NCBI GenBank assembly: GCA_017527075.1
Contig: JAFXQM010000019.1
Coordinates: forward strand, 1-64,000
Direction: 5' to 3'
Origin: Selenomonadaceae bacterium
Lineage (GTDB): Bacteria; Bacillota; Negativicutes; Selenomonadales; Selenomonadaceae
Length of the DNA stretch: 64,000 nucleotides
Shown: positions 16,113-24,976 of the stretch, piece after piece
How the letters are laid out: each line of letters starts with the position of its first letter
Position numbering within the stretch: the first letter of the stretch is position 1
Notes under the pieces: generated by a model
Database searches by the model: none
The model's input: the letters and a program-made list of their open reading frames with translations, nothing else
Told to the model about the DNA's origin: nothing
Program-made: the position numbers and the translations under genes

Positions 16113-16595
16113 GGTTTCGCCTGAAGCAATCAGTTCGTCGACCCACTCGGTAATTTCTTCGGGCGTCTTGCCGCACACATAAACCAATTCGCTGATTAAA
16201 ATCTGTCGGGACAGGTCAAGCAATCGTCGTTCGCCGCTGGAAATTTTCTTTTTGTTATTTTGCCTGGACAAATTTCTGGCGACTGCCGCCGCGTCCAAAA
16301 TATTTCCCGTCTTGAGCCGTTCAAGGTTCGTTTGAAATCTTTTGTTCCAACTGCCCTGAATCTGTTCGGTTTCGGCGGTCAAAATTTTTATGACTTCCTC
16401 GACCTGCGCGGGCGTGATGAGTTCACGCAAGCCGACCTCGTCCACTTTGTCGACGGGCAGCATAAGCTTCAAACTGCCCATCGGGAGACGAAAGACATAA
16501 TACGAGCTGACGACGCCGCCGACTTCATTTTCCTCCACGCCCGTAATCTCTCCGGCACCGTGCATCGGGTAGACAACCTTATCGCCGATGTTCAA
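16101..16595 (-). CDS. carD: CarD/CdnL-family RNA polymerase-binding regulator
   Basis: CarD proteins bind the RNA polymerase beta subunit and stabilise open promoter complexes. The 164-residue product starts with the CarD RNA-polymerase-interacting Tudor-like domain (IGDKVVYPMHGAGEI, SYYVFRLP, LMLPVDKVDEVGLR) and ends in a helical DNA-binding domain. TTG at 16595 is chosen as start: AGGAGGTGG lies 8-9 bp upstream and the protein then begins exactly at the family N-terminus. The stop codon lies in a heptamer repeat. Confidence 0.9.
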   Translation of the reverse strand: MNIGDKVVYPMHGAGEITGVEENEVGGVVSSYYVFRLPMGSLKLMLPVDKVDEVGLRELITPAQVEEVIKILTAETEQIQGSWNKRFQTNLERLKTGNILDAAAVARNLSRQNNKKKISSGERRLLDLSRQILISELVYVCGKTPEEITEWVDELIASGETEES

Positions 16596-16627
16596 CTTAT
16601 GCCACCTCCTGCAAAAAATTTTTCTAC

Positions 16628-16656
16628 AGTTTATCAAAAGCGGCGCGGAATGTAAA
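16628..16656 (-). promoter_or_regulatory. Candidate promoter for carD
   Basis: On the minus strand TTTACA (16651-16656) and TAAACT (16628-16633) are 17 bp apart, 32 bp before the TTG start. Confidence 0.45.
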
Positions 16657-16711
16657 GGAATTAGGAATTAGGAATTTGAAATTCATTCCTCATTCCTAAT
16701 TCCTAATTAAA
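16656..16711. repeat. Heptamer repeat in inverted arms upstream of carD
   Basis: GGAATTA units are followed after a short loop by CATTCCT / CTAATTC units, giving an imperfect hairpin between the porin gene end and carD. Confidence 0.75.
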
Positions 16712-16743
16712 TTTAAAGCTCCTCCGCCCGAAAGCAGAGGAGC
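16709..16743 (-). terminator. Terminator of the SLH porin gene
   Basis: GCTCCTC and GAGGAGC form a 7-bp stem around a 12-nt loop; on the minus strand TTTAAATTT follows. Confidence 0.65.
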
Positions 16744-16775
16744 CGTTGAGTGCCGATTGTTCGGCGAAAAATTTC

Positions 16776-18062
16776 TTAGAAGAACCAGCTCGCGCGACCA
16801 AAGAAGGTTCTGTCTTTTTTCTTGGTGTCGAGGGTTTTGCCGGTGAAGTAACCGATTTTGACGTAAGTGTTTTGGAGCGGAGCCCAGTCAACGGAGATGT
16901 CGACGCCCTTCTTGTTTGTTCTGAGCGAGAAAGTGTCGAAGGTCGGAGCCATGCTGGTGTTCTGTCCGACGTAGCGATAATCCACGCCGATGCCCCAGCT
17001 GCCTGCGACTTTGCGGTCTGCGCCCTTGTAGCCGATACCCGCCGTCCATGAGCGTTTGTACTCGTCAGCCTTGGTGTTGCTGGCGTATGCGCCGCGAATC
17101 TTGAAACCGTTGTCAAAGTTGTAGCGCGCGCCGACCGCCCAAACGTTTGCGTTCTTTGCCTTCTTATTGTCCTTCTTGTAACCGGGCAGATATTCAAAGT
17201 CGTCACTGCGGAAGTGATGATAACCGACGCCGACGAAGAGTTTATCGTTGTCGTAGGAAATTTCTGCGCCCTGATAGCTCGCCGTCGAGTCGTCGAAAAC
17301 CAACTCGTTGGGCACATTGAGAATTGCGTTGTCCAAGTTCCAACGACCTGCCATGAGCGCGACTTTGAATTTGTCGCCGTAAATGGCCTGGAAGCCGCTG
17401 AAGAAGTCATCGAACACGAGGCCGTCGTCGACGTTGGTGTACAGGGGCATTCTGCCGACGTTGAGCGTGAGTTTGTCGTCGAAGTATTTGCCTTCAGCGT
17501 AAGCGTAAGTGAGTTTGAAATTGCTCGTCGTGTCTTCCTTCATGTTGCTGCTTGCCGTCATACGAGCTTTAATTTTCCAGTGGTCGTTGACGGTCGCGGT
17601 CGGGAACAAGCGCAGTTGCAACTGGTTGTTGGTGCGTTTAAGCTTGCGGCTGGTGTACGGGAGCGTTTCGCGGTCGTTCCAATAGCGGTAACGCAATTCG
17701 CCCGTCCACACAACTTTGTCGGCATATTTTTCGAGTTCGGCAACACGAACGCCGAGAGCGTCCAACTCATCACGGAACTCAGCCGCGAGACGGTCGAGGT
17801 CAGCCTTGCTTGCGCCCGTCGGATTTTTCGCCATGGCCTTTGCAATCATCTGCGCCATTTCGTAACGGGTGATGTTGCGGTCGCCGCGATAGGTGCCGTC
17901 GCCGTAACCTTCGATGACGCCTTCAGCTGCCAGCTTCGCAACCGACTGATAAGCCCAATGACCCGCAGGCACGTCGCTGAACGGATTGGACGCCGCCAAA
18001 GCACTTGAAGTCATGCCCGCGACAAACGCTGCTGTCAATGCTGCTGCTACTGTCTTCTTCAT
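16776..18062 (-). CDS. ompM: SLH-domain outer-membrane porin (OmpM/Mep45 type)
   Basis: In Negativicutes this protein is the main porin and links the outer membrane to peptidoglycan polyamines through its SLH domain. The 428-residue precursor has a signal peptide (MKKTVAAALTAAF, cut near ALA-A, residue 23-24), one SLH domain (FSDVPAGHWAYQSVAKLA, GYGDGTYRGDRNITRYEMAQ), a short coiled coil near residues 85-115, and about 300 residues of alternating aromatic beta strands ending in WFF, the typical C-terminal phenylalanine. The ATG at 18062 has GGAGG upstream; the ATG five codons earlier is not used. Strong promoter and terminator suggest high expression. Confidence 0.93.
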   Translation of the reverse strand: MKKTVAAALTAAFVAGMTSSALAASNPFSDVPAGHWAYQSVAKLAAEGVIEGYGDGTYRGDRNITRYEMAQMIAKAMAKNPTGASKADLDRLAAEFRDELDALGVRVAELEKYADKVVWTGELRYRYWNDRETLPYTSRKLKRTNNQLQLRLFPTATVNDHWKIKARMTASSNMKEDTTSNFKLTYAYAEGKYFDDKLTLNVGRMPLYTNVDDGLVFDDFFSGFQAIYGDKFKVALMAGRWNLDNAILNVPNELVFDDSTASYQGAEISYDNDKLFVGVGYHHFRSDDFEYLPGYKKDNKKAKNANVWAVGARYNFDNGFKIRGAYASNTKADEYKRSWTAGIGYKGADRKVAGSWGIGVDYRYVGQNTSMAPTFDTFSLRTNKKGVDISVDWAPLQNTYVKIGYFTGKTLDTKKKDRTFFGRASWFF

Positions 18063-18198
18063 GATAAAAGCCTCCAATAGTTTTAACCTGACAAATTAAC
18101 TCGGCAGGCTCTCGGTTCCTTTGGAGAAGCTTTCAAATTTGAGTGGCCGTGTTTCCTCAAGCTTTCACACTTCTCCGCTTGTCCCTCAAGCCGCCCAA

Positions 18199-18227
18199 AA
18201 TATAGCACAGCCCAAAAACTTTTTCAA
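18199..18227 (-). promoter_or_regulatory. Strong promoter for the SLH porin
   Basis: On the minus strand TTGAAA (18222-18227), 17 bp, TATATT (18199-18204). The 5' untranslated leader is about 130 nt, long enough to hold post-transcriptional control, though I see no known riboswitch in it. Confidence 0.7.
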
Positions 18228-18329
18228 CAAGAAATTTTTCCCGTTTCTTTTCAATTTTCGTTCGGCTCGCTCCGATTTGCAAGCGATTCAATCTTTCGCG
18301 CCGAACACGAGAAAAATTTTTTCGCTTTC

Positions 18330-18358
18330 TTGCGCATACAAGAAAAATAAGATACAAT
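18330..18358 (+). promoter_or_regulatory. Promoter for the RTX gene
   Basis: TTGCGC (18330-18335), 17 bp, TACAAT (18353-18358), 47 bp before the ATG. Confidence 0.6.
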
Positions 18359-18405
18359 GATCAAAAAGTTTTATTGCCATGTTTTTTCGGAAGGAGCGGA
18401 TTCTT

Positions 18406-21400
18406 ATGAGAGAATTCATTTTCGGGTTGCAACGTTTTGCCGAAATTACAAACTCCACTTCAAACAGTTTGGTCAGCGGCACGAGCAACGGAGACTTCAT
18501 CTACAATTACGACGGAGATTCTTCGACGCTGGTCGGCGGCGCGGGAAAAGATTCGCTTTACAATGATTACAGCTGGAGCGTGTCGATATCGGGCGGAGCA
18601 GACGACGATATTATCATCAACTCCAACAGCCGATACGTGACAATGGCGGGCGACGGCGGAAACGATTCGATAATCTTTACCGAGGACGCTCTCGAAAATC
18701 TTATCAAATATTCTTCCGGCGACGGCAACGATTTCATCACCGGCTTCAATGACACGAGCACTTTGCAAATCACGGGCGGCACCTACTCCAAACAGACCGA
18801 CGGCTTTGATGTCATCGTCACGGTCGGCGACGGCAGAATAACGCTCAAAGGCGCGGCAACTTTGTCGGCGGTAAATATTTTTGGCACAGAGAAAACTTCG
18901 GGCGGATTGTTCACCGAAAACGCGGACGAATACACGAACAACACCGACGACAGATTGCTGGAAGCACTCGGCGGCGACGACAACATAATCAACCGCGCAA
19001 ACAACGTGACAGTCGACGGCGGCGCGGGCAACGATACAATTATGAACGGGCTGTGCCAATACTCGTCGATAAACGGCGGGGCGGGCGACGACAGCTTAGT
19101 AAACGGCGGACTGTATACGACAATCATCGGCGGCGCGGGCGAAGATACCGTGCTGAATTTGCTGGCGTTGCAATTCGACGACGGGAAGATCAAAAGCTTG
19201 GTCTCGGCGGGAAATGACTTCGAGATAGACGCGGGCGACGACGATGACAGGATAGAAAATTTTGGCGGCGCAGGCACGATTCTTGGCGGGGCGGGCGACG
19301 ATTCCATTTGGAATTACGGAGTCTTTGACGTGGACGGCGACGAATCAATCAGAGCGATTGGCTCCGACGTGGTGATAAACGGCGGCGACGGCAACGATTA
19401 CATCCGCAACGAAAACGAACTTTCGGCCGTGACGATTCACGGCGGCGCGGGCAATGAATCCGTCTACAGCAACAGCGATTACGCAGAAATTAACGGCGAC
19501 GCGGGTCACGATTTTTTGGTAAACGACAAAGGCGGCAACGTGACACTCTCAGGCGGCGAGGGCAACGATAATCTCGTCAACAACGGCGGCGATTGGGTGA
19601 CGCTCTCAGGCGGGGCGGGCGACGATTGGGTTGCTCTCAGCTTGGACTCGGTGAGCAACGTCAACAAGCACGCGCTGATTCTTTACAACAGCGGGGACGG
19701 CAACGACACAATCAGATACTTCAACGAAACCTCGACGTTGCGAATCGGCAACGGCAAAGGAACGTATTCGGTCGAACGACTCGGCACGGATATCATCCTC
19801 ACGGTCGGCGACGGAAAAATTTCTATGGTCGGCGCAGCTTCAGAGGCGTCACTCGACATTGAAGGCACGGAAATATTGAGCCTGACCAACAGCTCCGCCG
19901 CCAAGGTGACGTTGGATTCTTCCGTCGATTATGTGAGCGCGGCCAAGAGAACGAAAGCAATTCAAATCACGGGCAACGCGCTGGCAAATTCAATCGTGGG
20001 CTCTTCGGGCGGCGATACTCTTTCGGGCGGGGCAGGCTCGGACACGTTGCGCGGCGGCAAAGGCGCAGATGTTTTCGTTTACAGCGCGGGCAACGACCTG
20101 ATTGCCGATTACAACGAGGAGGACAAAATCAGTATTTCGTCGGGCACGGCGGACAAAGTGGTAACCAACGGCAGCGATGTAATTTTCACGGTGGGCAGCG
20201 GCAAACTCACGGTGAAAGGCGGCGCAGGAAAAATTATTTCCTACTCCGACAAAAAAGGCGAGTATTATTATCCCGCCCCCGTCAGCCTCAACGCGGCGGG
20301 CACGGCAGTCACGCTCTTGGCAAATTACAACGGCGACGATTTCAACGTCACTGACAATGCTTACGTCGCAGGTTACTCCGACACGCTCAAGACAATCAAC
20401 GCTTCGAAGGTCGCCAACGATTTGAAAATCATCGCGAACAAACTCGCAAACAAAATCACCGGCACGAGTCAGGACGATTACATCGACGGCGCGGCGGGTG
20501 CCGACACGATAAGCGGCGGCAAGGGCAACGATACGCTCGCGGGCGGCAAGGGCAACGACTCACTCAAGGGTGGGGCGGATGCCGACGTCTTCCTTTACTC
20601 GGACGGGGACGGCAACGATACCATTGTCGATTATGAGGAAGAGGACACGATTAAAATCACGTCGGGCACGATAGAAAAAATTTCCACGACGAAGGCGGGC
20701 TCGGTGGTCTTCACGTTCGGCAGCGGGAAAATCACGCTCAAAGACGCGGGCGATAAAGTTGTTGCTTACGAGGACTCCACGGGCAAACATTATTATCCCG
20801 TCGACATAAACACGGCGGGCACGGCGGCCACGCTCCTTGCGGCTTACGGCAAAGACGAATTCAATTTTGCTTCTTACAGCGAATACGCCGACACGCTCAA
20901 GACTCTCACTGCCTCGAAGGTTCCTCACGATTTGAAAATCACCGCGAACAAACTCGCAAACAAAATCACCGGCACAAGTCAAGACGATTACATTGACGGC
21001 GCGGCGGGTGCCGATACGATAAACGGCGGCAAGGGCAACGATACGCTCGCGGGCGGCAAGGGCAACGACTCACTCAAGGGCGGCGCGGAGGCCGACGTCT
21101 TCCTTTACTCGGACGGGGACGGCAACGATACCATTGTTGATTACGCCGAAGAGGACACAATTAAAATTGCCAAGGGCACGATAGAAAAAATTTCCACGAC
21201 GAAGGCGGGCTCGGTGGTCTTCACGTTCGGCAGCGGGAAAATCACGCTCAAAGACGCGGGCGATAAAGTTGTCGCTTACGAGGACTCCACGGGCAAACAT
21301 TATTACCCCGTCGACATCAACACGGCGGGCACGAGCGCAACGCTCCTTGCGGCTTACGGCAAAGACGAATTCAATTTTGCTTCTTACAGCGAATACGCCG

Positions 21401-21897
21401 GCACGCTCAAGAACGTCACCGCCTCCAAGGTTCCTCACGATTTGAAAATCACCGCGAACAAACTCGCCAACAAAATCACCGGCACGAGTCAGGACGATTT
21501 AATCGACGGCGCGGCGGGTGCCGATACGATAAGCGGCGGCAAAGGCGCGGATACTCTGTCGGGCGGCACGGGCGATGACAGTTTGAACGGCGGCGCAGGC
21601 AACGATTCCCTCTGGGGCGGCAAAGGCAATGATACGCTCTTCGGCGGCGACGGCGCGGACGTTTTCGTTTACAAGAAAGGTGACGGCGAAGACACAATCA
21701 TGGATTACGAGTCGGGCATTGACACGGTGATGATTCTTTCGGGCAGCGTCAAGAGCCCGTCGACGGATAATTTGGGCAACGTGACATTCGCGGTCGGCGA
21801 CGGACAAATCATCTTCCCGGGCGGCGCAAGCAAACCTTACATTGAATTGGTCGACAGCAGCGGCAAGATTTTGCAGTCATATATCCGCAAAGGCTGA
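18406..21897 (+). CDS. Large RTX (hemolysin-type calcium-binding repeat) secreted protein
   Basis: The 1163-residue product is built from glycine/aspartate nonapeptides of the GGxGxDxLx type (GGAGKDSLY, GGKGNDTLAGGKGNDSLKGG), which bind calcium after type I secretion. There is no Sec signal; the start MREFIFGLQRFAEI is short and hydrophobic. Blocks of nonapeptides alternate with a repeated beta-rich module (VVFTFGSGKITLKDAG). In the last third a 170-residue module is repeated in tandem. No enzymatic domain is visible, so an adhesin or surface-layer-like role is more likely than a toxin. GGAAGGAG precedes the ATG at 18406. No type I secretion genes are in the window. Confidence 0.88.
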   Translation: MREFIFGLQRFAEITNSTSNSLVSGTSNGDFIYNYDGDSSTLVGGAGKDSLYNDYSWSVSISGGADDDIIINSNSRYVTMAGDGGNDSIIFTEDALENLIKYSSGDGNDFITGFNDTSTLQITGGTYSKQTDGFDVIVTVGDGRITLKGAATLSAVNIFGTEKTSGGLFTENADEYTNNTDDRLLEALGGDDNIINRANNVTVDGGAGNDTIMNGLCQYSSINGGAGDDSLVNGGLYTTIIGGAGEDTVLNLLALQFDDGKIKSLVSAGNDFEIDAGDDDDRIENFGGAGTILGGAGDDSIWNYGVFDVDGDESIRAIGSDVVINGGDGNDYIRNENELSAVTIHGGAGNESVYSNSDYAEINGDAGHDFLVNDKGGNVTLSGGEGNDNLVNNGGDWVTLSGGAGDDWVALSLDSVSNVNKHALILYNSGDGNDTIRYFNETSTLRIGNGKGTYSVERLGTDIILTVGDGKISMVGAASEASLDIEGTEILSLTNSSAAKVTLDSSVDYVSAAKRTKAIQITGNALANSIVGSSGGDTLSGGAGSDTLRGGKGADVFVYSAGNDLIADYNEEDKISISSGTADKVVTNGSDVIFTVGSGKLTVKGGAGKIISYSDKKGEYYYPAPVSLNAAGTAVTLLANYNGDDFNVTDNAYVAGYSDTLKTINASKVANDLKIIANKLANKITGTSQDDYIDGAAGADTISGGKGNDTLAGGKGNDSLKGGADADVFLYSDGDGNDTIVDYEEEDTIKITSGTIEKISTTKAGSVVFTFGSGKITLKDAGDKVVAYEDSTGKHYYPVDINTAGTAATLLAAYGKDEFNFASYSEYADTLKTLTASKVPHDLKITANKLANKITGTSQDDYIDGAAGADTINGGKGNDTLAGGKGNDSLKGGAEADVFLYSDGDGNDTIVDYAEEDTIKIAKGTIEKISTTKAGSVVFTFGSGKITLKDAGDKVVAYEDSTGKHYYPVDINTAGTSATLLAAYGKDEFNFASYSEYAGTLKNVTASKVPHDLKITANKLANKITGTSQDDLIDGAAGADTISGGKGADTLSGGTGDDSLNGGAGNDSLWGGKGNDTLFGGDGADVFVYKKGDGEDTIMDYESGIDTVMILSGSVKSPSTDNLGNVTFAVGDGQIIFPGGASKPYIELVDSSGKILQSYIRKG
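20378..21600 (+). repeat. 510-bp tandem duplication inside the RTX gene
   Basis: The same sequence restarts at about 20378, 20888 and 21398, a period of exactly 510 bp (170 codons). The first two copies are full length and nearly identical; the third is partial, ending in fresh nonapeptides. Both junctions keep the frame. Confidence 0.85.
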
Positions 21898-21902
21898 AAA
21901 AC

Positions 21903-21931
21903 TTTTCCTCATTCCCTTCTCGTGTTACAAT
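21903..21931 (+). promoter_or_regulatory. Possible promoter for hypF
   Basis: TTTTCC and TACAAT are 17 bp apart, 21 bp before the TTG start. The -35 is weak and no clear terminator follows the RTX gene, so read-through is possible. Confidence 0.3.
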
Positions 21932-21952
21932 CGACACGGGAGGGGAATTTTT

Positions 21953-24214
21953 TTGCTCAACATAAAAATTTTCGGAATCGTGCAAGGCGTCGGGTTCCGT
22001 CCGTTCGTCAGCCGAGTGGCGCGCGCAAATAAAATTTTCGGCAGCGTCTCCAATCGCGGCTCTTACGTCGAAATTTTTGCTCAAGGCTCCGACGACGACT
22101 TAAAAAATTTTCTCGCGGCACTGCAGACGGAAAATCCTCCGCGCTCGACGATTCTCAAGCTCGACGTAAATCATCTGCCCGACGAAAAATTTTCCGACTT
22201 CCAAATCGTCGACAGCGTTCACGAGGCGGGAGATATTTTTGTATCGCCCGACATTGCCGTCTGCGAAAAATGCGCCGCCGAACTCTTCGACCCGAACGAC
22301 CGACGATACCTGCACCCGTTTATAAATTGCACGGCTTGCGGACCGCGGCTCACGATTTTGAAGAACATGCCTTACGACCGCGAGCGCACGTCCATGGACG
22401 AGTTCCCGATGTGCGCCGCCTGCGCCGAAGAATATTTTAATCCGAGCTCTCGCCGCTTCGACGCCCAACCGATTTGTTGCAACGATTGCGGCCCCGAAGT
22501 TTATTTAATTAGGAATGAGGAATTAGGAATTAGGAATTGGGAGGCGATTCGTCACGTCAGGAAAATTTTGGCGGGAGGAGGCGTCGCGGCGATTAAAGGC
22601 ATCGGCGGGTTCCACTTGGCTTGCGACGCGAAAAATTTTTCTGCCGTCCAACGCCTGCGCGATTCAAAGACTCGACCGAGCAAACCGTTCGCCGTCATGT
22701 TCAAAAATATTTCTGCCGTGGAGCGCGAGTGCTTTTTATCCGACGCCGAGAAAAATTTTTTGGACAGCCCGCAGAAACCAATCGTCCTCCTGCAAAAAAA
22801 AATCGGCGGCTCAATCGCGGTGAACGTCGCGCCGGAAATCAATCGCCTCGGAGTGATGTTGCCGTACACGCCGCTGCACCTTTTAATCTTCGACTTCCCC
22901 GACGAGCTGAAAAATTTTCCCGACGCGCTGATTATGACGAGCGGAAATCCTTCGGGCGTGCCGATAACGATTGACGACGCCGAGGCCGAAAAAATTTTTG
23001 ACTTCTGCGACGCGATTCTCAGCCACGACAGAAAAATTCTTTTGCGCGCGGATGATTCGGTCATGGATTTTATCGACGGGCGTCCTTCGATGATTCGACG
23101 CAGCCGCGGATATGCTCCGCTCCCGATTTTTTTTGACGGCGCGAAAAAATTTTCCGTGCTGGCTCTCGGCAGCGAACTCAAGAATACTTTTTGCCTGGCG
23201 AAAAATAATTTGCTTTACGCTTCGCCGTACATTGGCGACGTGGGAGATTTGCGCACCGTTGAAGTTTTGGAGGCGTCGATAAAGCGCATGAGCGACCTGC
23301 TGGAGATTGTCCCCGAAGTCATTGCCTGCGACCTGCACCCGCGTTATCGGACGACTGCTCTTGCCGAAAAAATTTCTGCCGAGCTTGGCGTTGAGCTTGT
23401 GAAGGTTCAACATCATTACGCGCACATTTTGAGTTGCATGGCGGAAAATAATTTCGGCGGCGAAGTTATTGGCGTGGCGTTCGACGGGACGGGCTTCGGC
23501 GACGACGGAACGATTTGGGGCGGAGAATTTTTTATCTGCGACACGAAAACTTATGAGCGGGCGGCGGCAATTAAAAGTTTCGTGCAGGCGGGCGGCGATA
23601 AATCTTCGCGGGAGGGCTGGAGGATTGCGCTGAGCCTGATGAAAAATTTTGAGCTTGCCCGCGAACTGAATCTTGCCGACGAAAAAAATTTGCGCGGAGT
23701 TCAATTCATGCTGGAGAAAAATATTAACTGCGTGCGTTCGACGAGCGTCGGGCGACTTTTTGACGCGGCGGCGGCGATTTTGGGCGTGTGCAAAGTTTCG
23801 AGTTACGAGGGCGAGGCGGCCATGAAGTTGCAGGCGTGCGCCGAGCGTTCGACGAAGATTTTCCGCGCGGAGTTCAAAACTTCGGACGAAATTTTCTCGG
23901 AGGTTTTGTCGCGTCGATTGGACGGCGAAAATATTTTTGACCTGGCGAAACTTTTTCACGAGCGGCTGGCGGAAATGACGGCGGGCATCGTCGAGGAGCT
24001 GAGCGCGCGAACAAAAATAAAAACCGTCGCAATGAGCGGCGGCGTATTTCAAAATTCATTGCTGAGTTCATTGACGGCGGAGAAATTAAATCGGCGCGGG
24101 CTGAAAGTTTTGCGCCACGAGTTGATTCCCCCGAACGACGGCGGCATTTGCCTCGGTCAAGCTCTCAACGCTCTGCAAAACTTTTCCACGAGCGGCCGGC
24201 GGAATTTTTATTGA
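21953..24214 (+). CDS. hypF: [NiFe]-hydrogenase maturation carbamoyltransferase HypF
   Basis: HypF makes the cyanide ligands of [NiFe] hydrogenase from carbamoyl phosphate. The 753-residue protein shows all domains in order: acylphosphatase (GIVQGVGFRPF), two zinc-finger units (CEKCAAELFDP and CAACAEEYFNP, each ending in a CGP), a YrdC-like domain (AIKGIGGFHLACDA) and a Kae1-like domain (HHYAHILSCMAEN, GVAFDGTGFGDDG). TTG at 21953 is the start because GGGAGGGG lies upstream and the family N-terminus follows. Between the second zinc finger and YrdC a heptamer repeat is translated (near residues 185-197). No other hyp or hydrogenase gene is in the window. Confidence 0.94.
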   Translation: MLNIKIFGIVQGVGFRPFVSRVARANKIFGSVSNRGSYVEIFAQGSDDDLKNFLAALQTENPPRSTILKLDVNHLPDEKFSDFQIVDSVHEAGDIFVSPDIAVCEKCAAELFDPNDRRYLHPFINCTACGPRLTILKNMPYDRERTSMDEFPMCAACAEEYFNPSSRRFDAQPICCNDCGPEVYLIRNEELGIRNWEAIRHVRKILAGGGVAAIKGIGGFHLACDAKNFSAVQRLRDSKTRPSKPFAVMFKNISAVERECFLSDAEKNFLDSPQKPIVLLQKKIGGSIAVNVAPEINRLGVMLPYTPLHLLIFDFPDELKNFPDALIMTSGNPSGVPITIDDAEAEKIFDFCDAILSHDRKILLRADDSVMDFIDGRPSMIRRSRGYAPLPIFFDGAKKFSVLALGSELKNTFCLAKNNLLYASPYIGDVGDLRTVEVLEASIKRMSDLLEIVPEVIACDLHPRYRTTALAEKISAELGVELVKVQHHYAHILSCMAENNFGGEVIGVAFDGTGFGDDGTIWGGEFFICDTKTYERAAAIKSFVQAGGDKSSREGWRIALSLMKNFELARELNLADEKNLRGVQFMLEKNINCVRSTSVGRLFDAAAAILGVCKVSSYEGEAAMKLQACAERSTKIFRAEFKTSDEIFSEVLSRRLDGENIFDLAKLFHERLAEMTAGIVEELSARTKIKTVAMSGGVFQNSLLSSLTAEKLNRRGLKVLRHELIPPNDGGICLGQALNALQNFSTSGRRNFY
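22506..22541. repeat. Heptamer repeat inside the hypF coding sequence
   Basis: Five units of the AATTAGG / AATGAGG type lie within hypF and are translated in frame as a linker (RNEELGIRNWE) between the zinc-finger and YrdC domains. Confidence 0.85.
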
Positions 24215-24264
24215 AGCGTTTCGGCGGCTGAACTGCTCACGCTGATTCCCGCGACGAAAATTTT

Positions 24265-24290
24265 TCCCGACAAAGCGTCGGGATTTTTTT
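24265..24290 (+). terminator. Terminator after hypF
   Basis: TCCCGAC / GTCGGGA stem with loop AAAGC, followed by seven T residues. Confidence 0.85.
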
Positions 24291-24324
24291 ACGCGTGAAA
24301 AGTTTTTATAAGTTCGTGATTCGG

Positions 24325-24353
24325 TTGACCAAGCAAAAGGGGCAGTGTATCAT
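24325..24353 (+). promoter_or_regulatory. Promoter for the marR-ABC transporter unit
   Basis: TTGACC (24325-24330), 17 bp, TATCAT (24348-24353), 37 bp upstream of the MarR start. A MarR operator would be expected to overlap this site. Confidence 0.6.
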
Positions 24354-24389
24354 TAAACCCGTAAGGACATTCACGGGAGGAGTTAAACG

Positions 24390-24851
24390 ATGGAGAAGAA
24401 GCAAAGAAAAAATTTGACCGGCACATTCCTTGAGGCACACAATCTTTTGCGGCAATATGATTCGCTCTGGTATCGGAAAAATTTTGGCGGCCTGGACCCG
24501 CAGCAGGGGCAGGGAAGAATTCTCTCGGCACTGAGCCGCGAGCAAAACATCAGCCAAAAGGAACTCGGCTCTGCTTTGGAAATTCGCCCGCAGTCGTTGG
24601 GCGAGCACCTGCAGAGGTTGGAAGTCAACGGTTACATTCAGCGATACCGTTCGACGACGGACAGGCGCGCACTCATCGTGGAGCTGACGGACAAGGGCGA
24701 GGAATTTCAAACGCAAAAGCCCGATTACGACGAATTGTTCATCAACCTCACCGCGGAGGAAAAACGCGTGCTCAAGAAGGCGATGGAAAAAATTTCCGCG
24801 CAGCTCAACGAACTGATTGAGCGCGAGACCGAGGAAAATTTTTTCTGGTAA
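24390..24851 (+). CDS. MarR-family transcriptional regulator
   Basis: The 153-residue protein has the MarR winged helix: ALSREQNISQKELGSALEI, SLGEHLQRLEVNGYI and the wing RYRSTTDRRALIVELTDKG, with long N- and C-terminal dimerisation helices. GGGAGG precedes the ATG. It is followed on the same strand by an ABC exporter, the usual arrangement for a drug- or metabolite-responsive repressor of an efflux pump. The ligand is unknown. Confidence 0.9.
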   Translation: MEKKQRKNLTGTFLEAHNLLRQYDSLWYRKNFGGLDPQQGQGRILSALSREQNISQKELGSALEIRPQSLGEHLQRLEVNGYIQRYRSTTDRRALIVELTDKGEEFQTQKPDYDELFINLTAEEKRVLKKAMEKISAQLNELIERETEENFFW

Positions 24852-24888
24852 TCGGGGAAAGCGTTTGCGTTCGTTTAAATTTTTTAAT

Positions 24889-24909
24889 TGGGAATTAGGA
24901 ATTGGGAAC
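24889..24909. repeat. Heptamer repeat between marR and the ABC gene
   Basis: Three units of the GGAATTA / GGGAATT type with a 7-bp period. Confidence 0.65.
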
Positions 24910-24976
24910 GAAGAACAGAAAGGAAATCGCAATGCTTAATTTCAAATTTCCAATCGAACGCAAGGAGGGAGTTTCA

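Noticed and set aside
20378..21600. Regularly spaced repeats that could suggest a CRISPR array
   Set aside because: The period is 510 bp, in frame, and encodes RTX modules; there are no spacers or cas genes.
22883..24052. Minus-strand open frame (389 codons) opposite hypF
   Set aside because: Shadow of HypF; low-complexity basic translation and no start signal.
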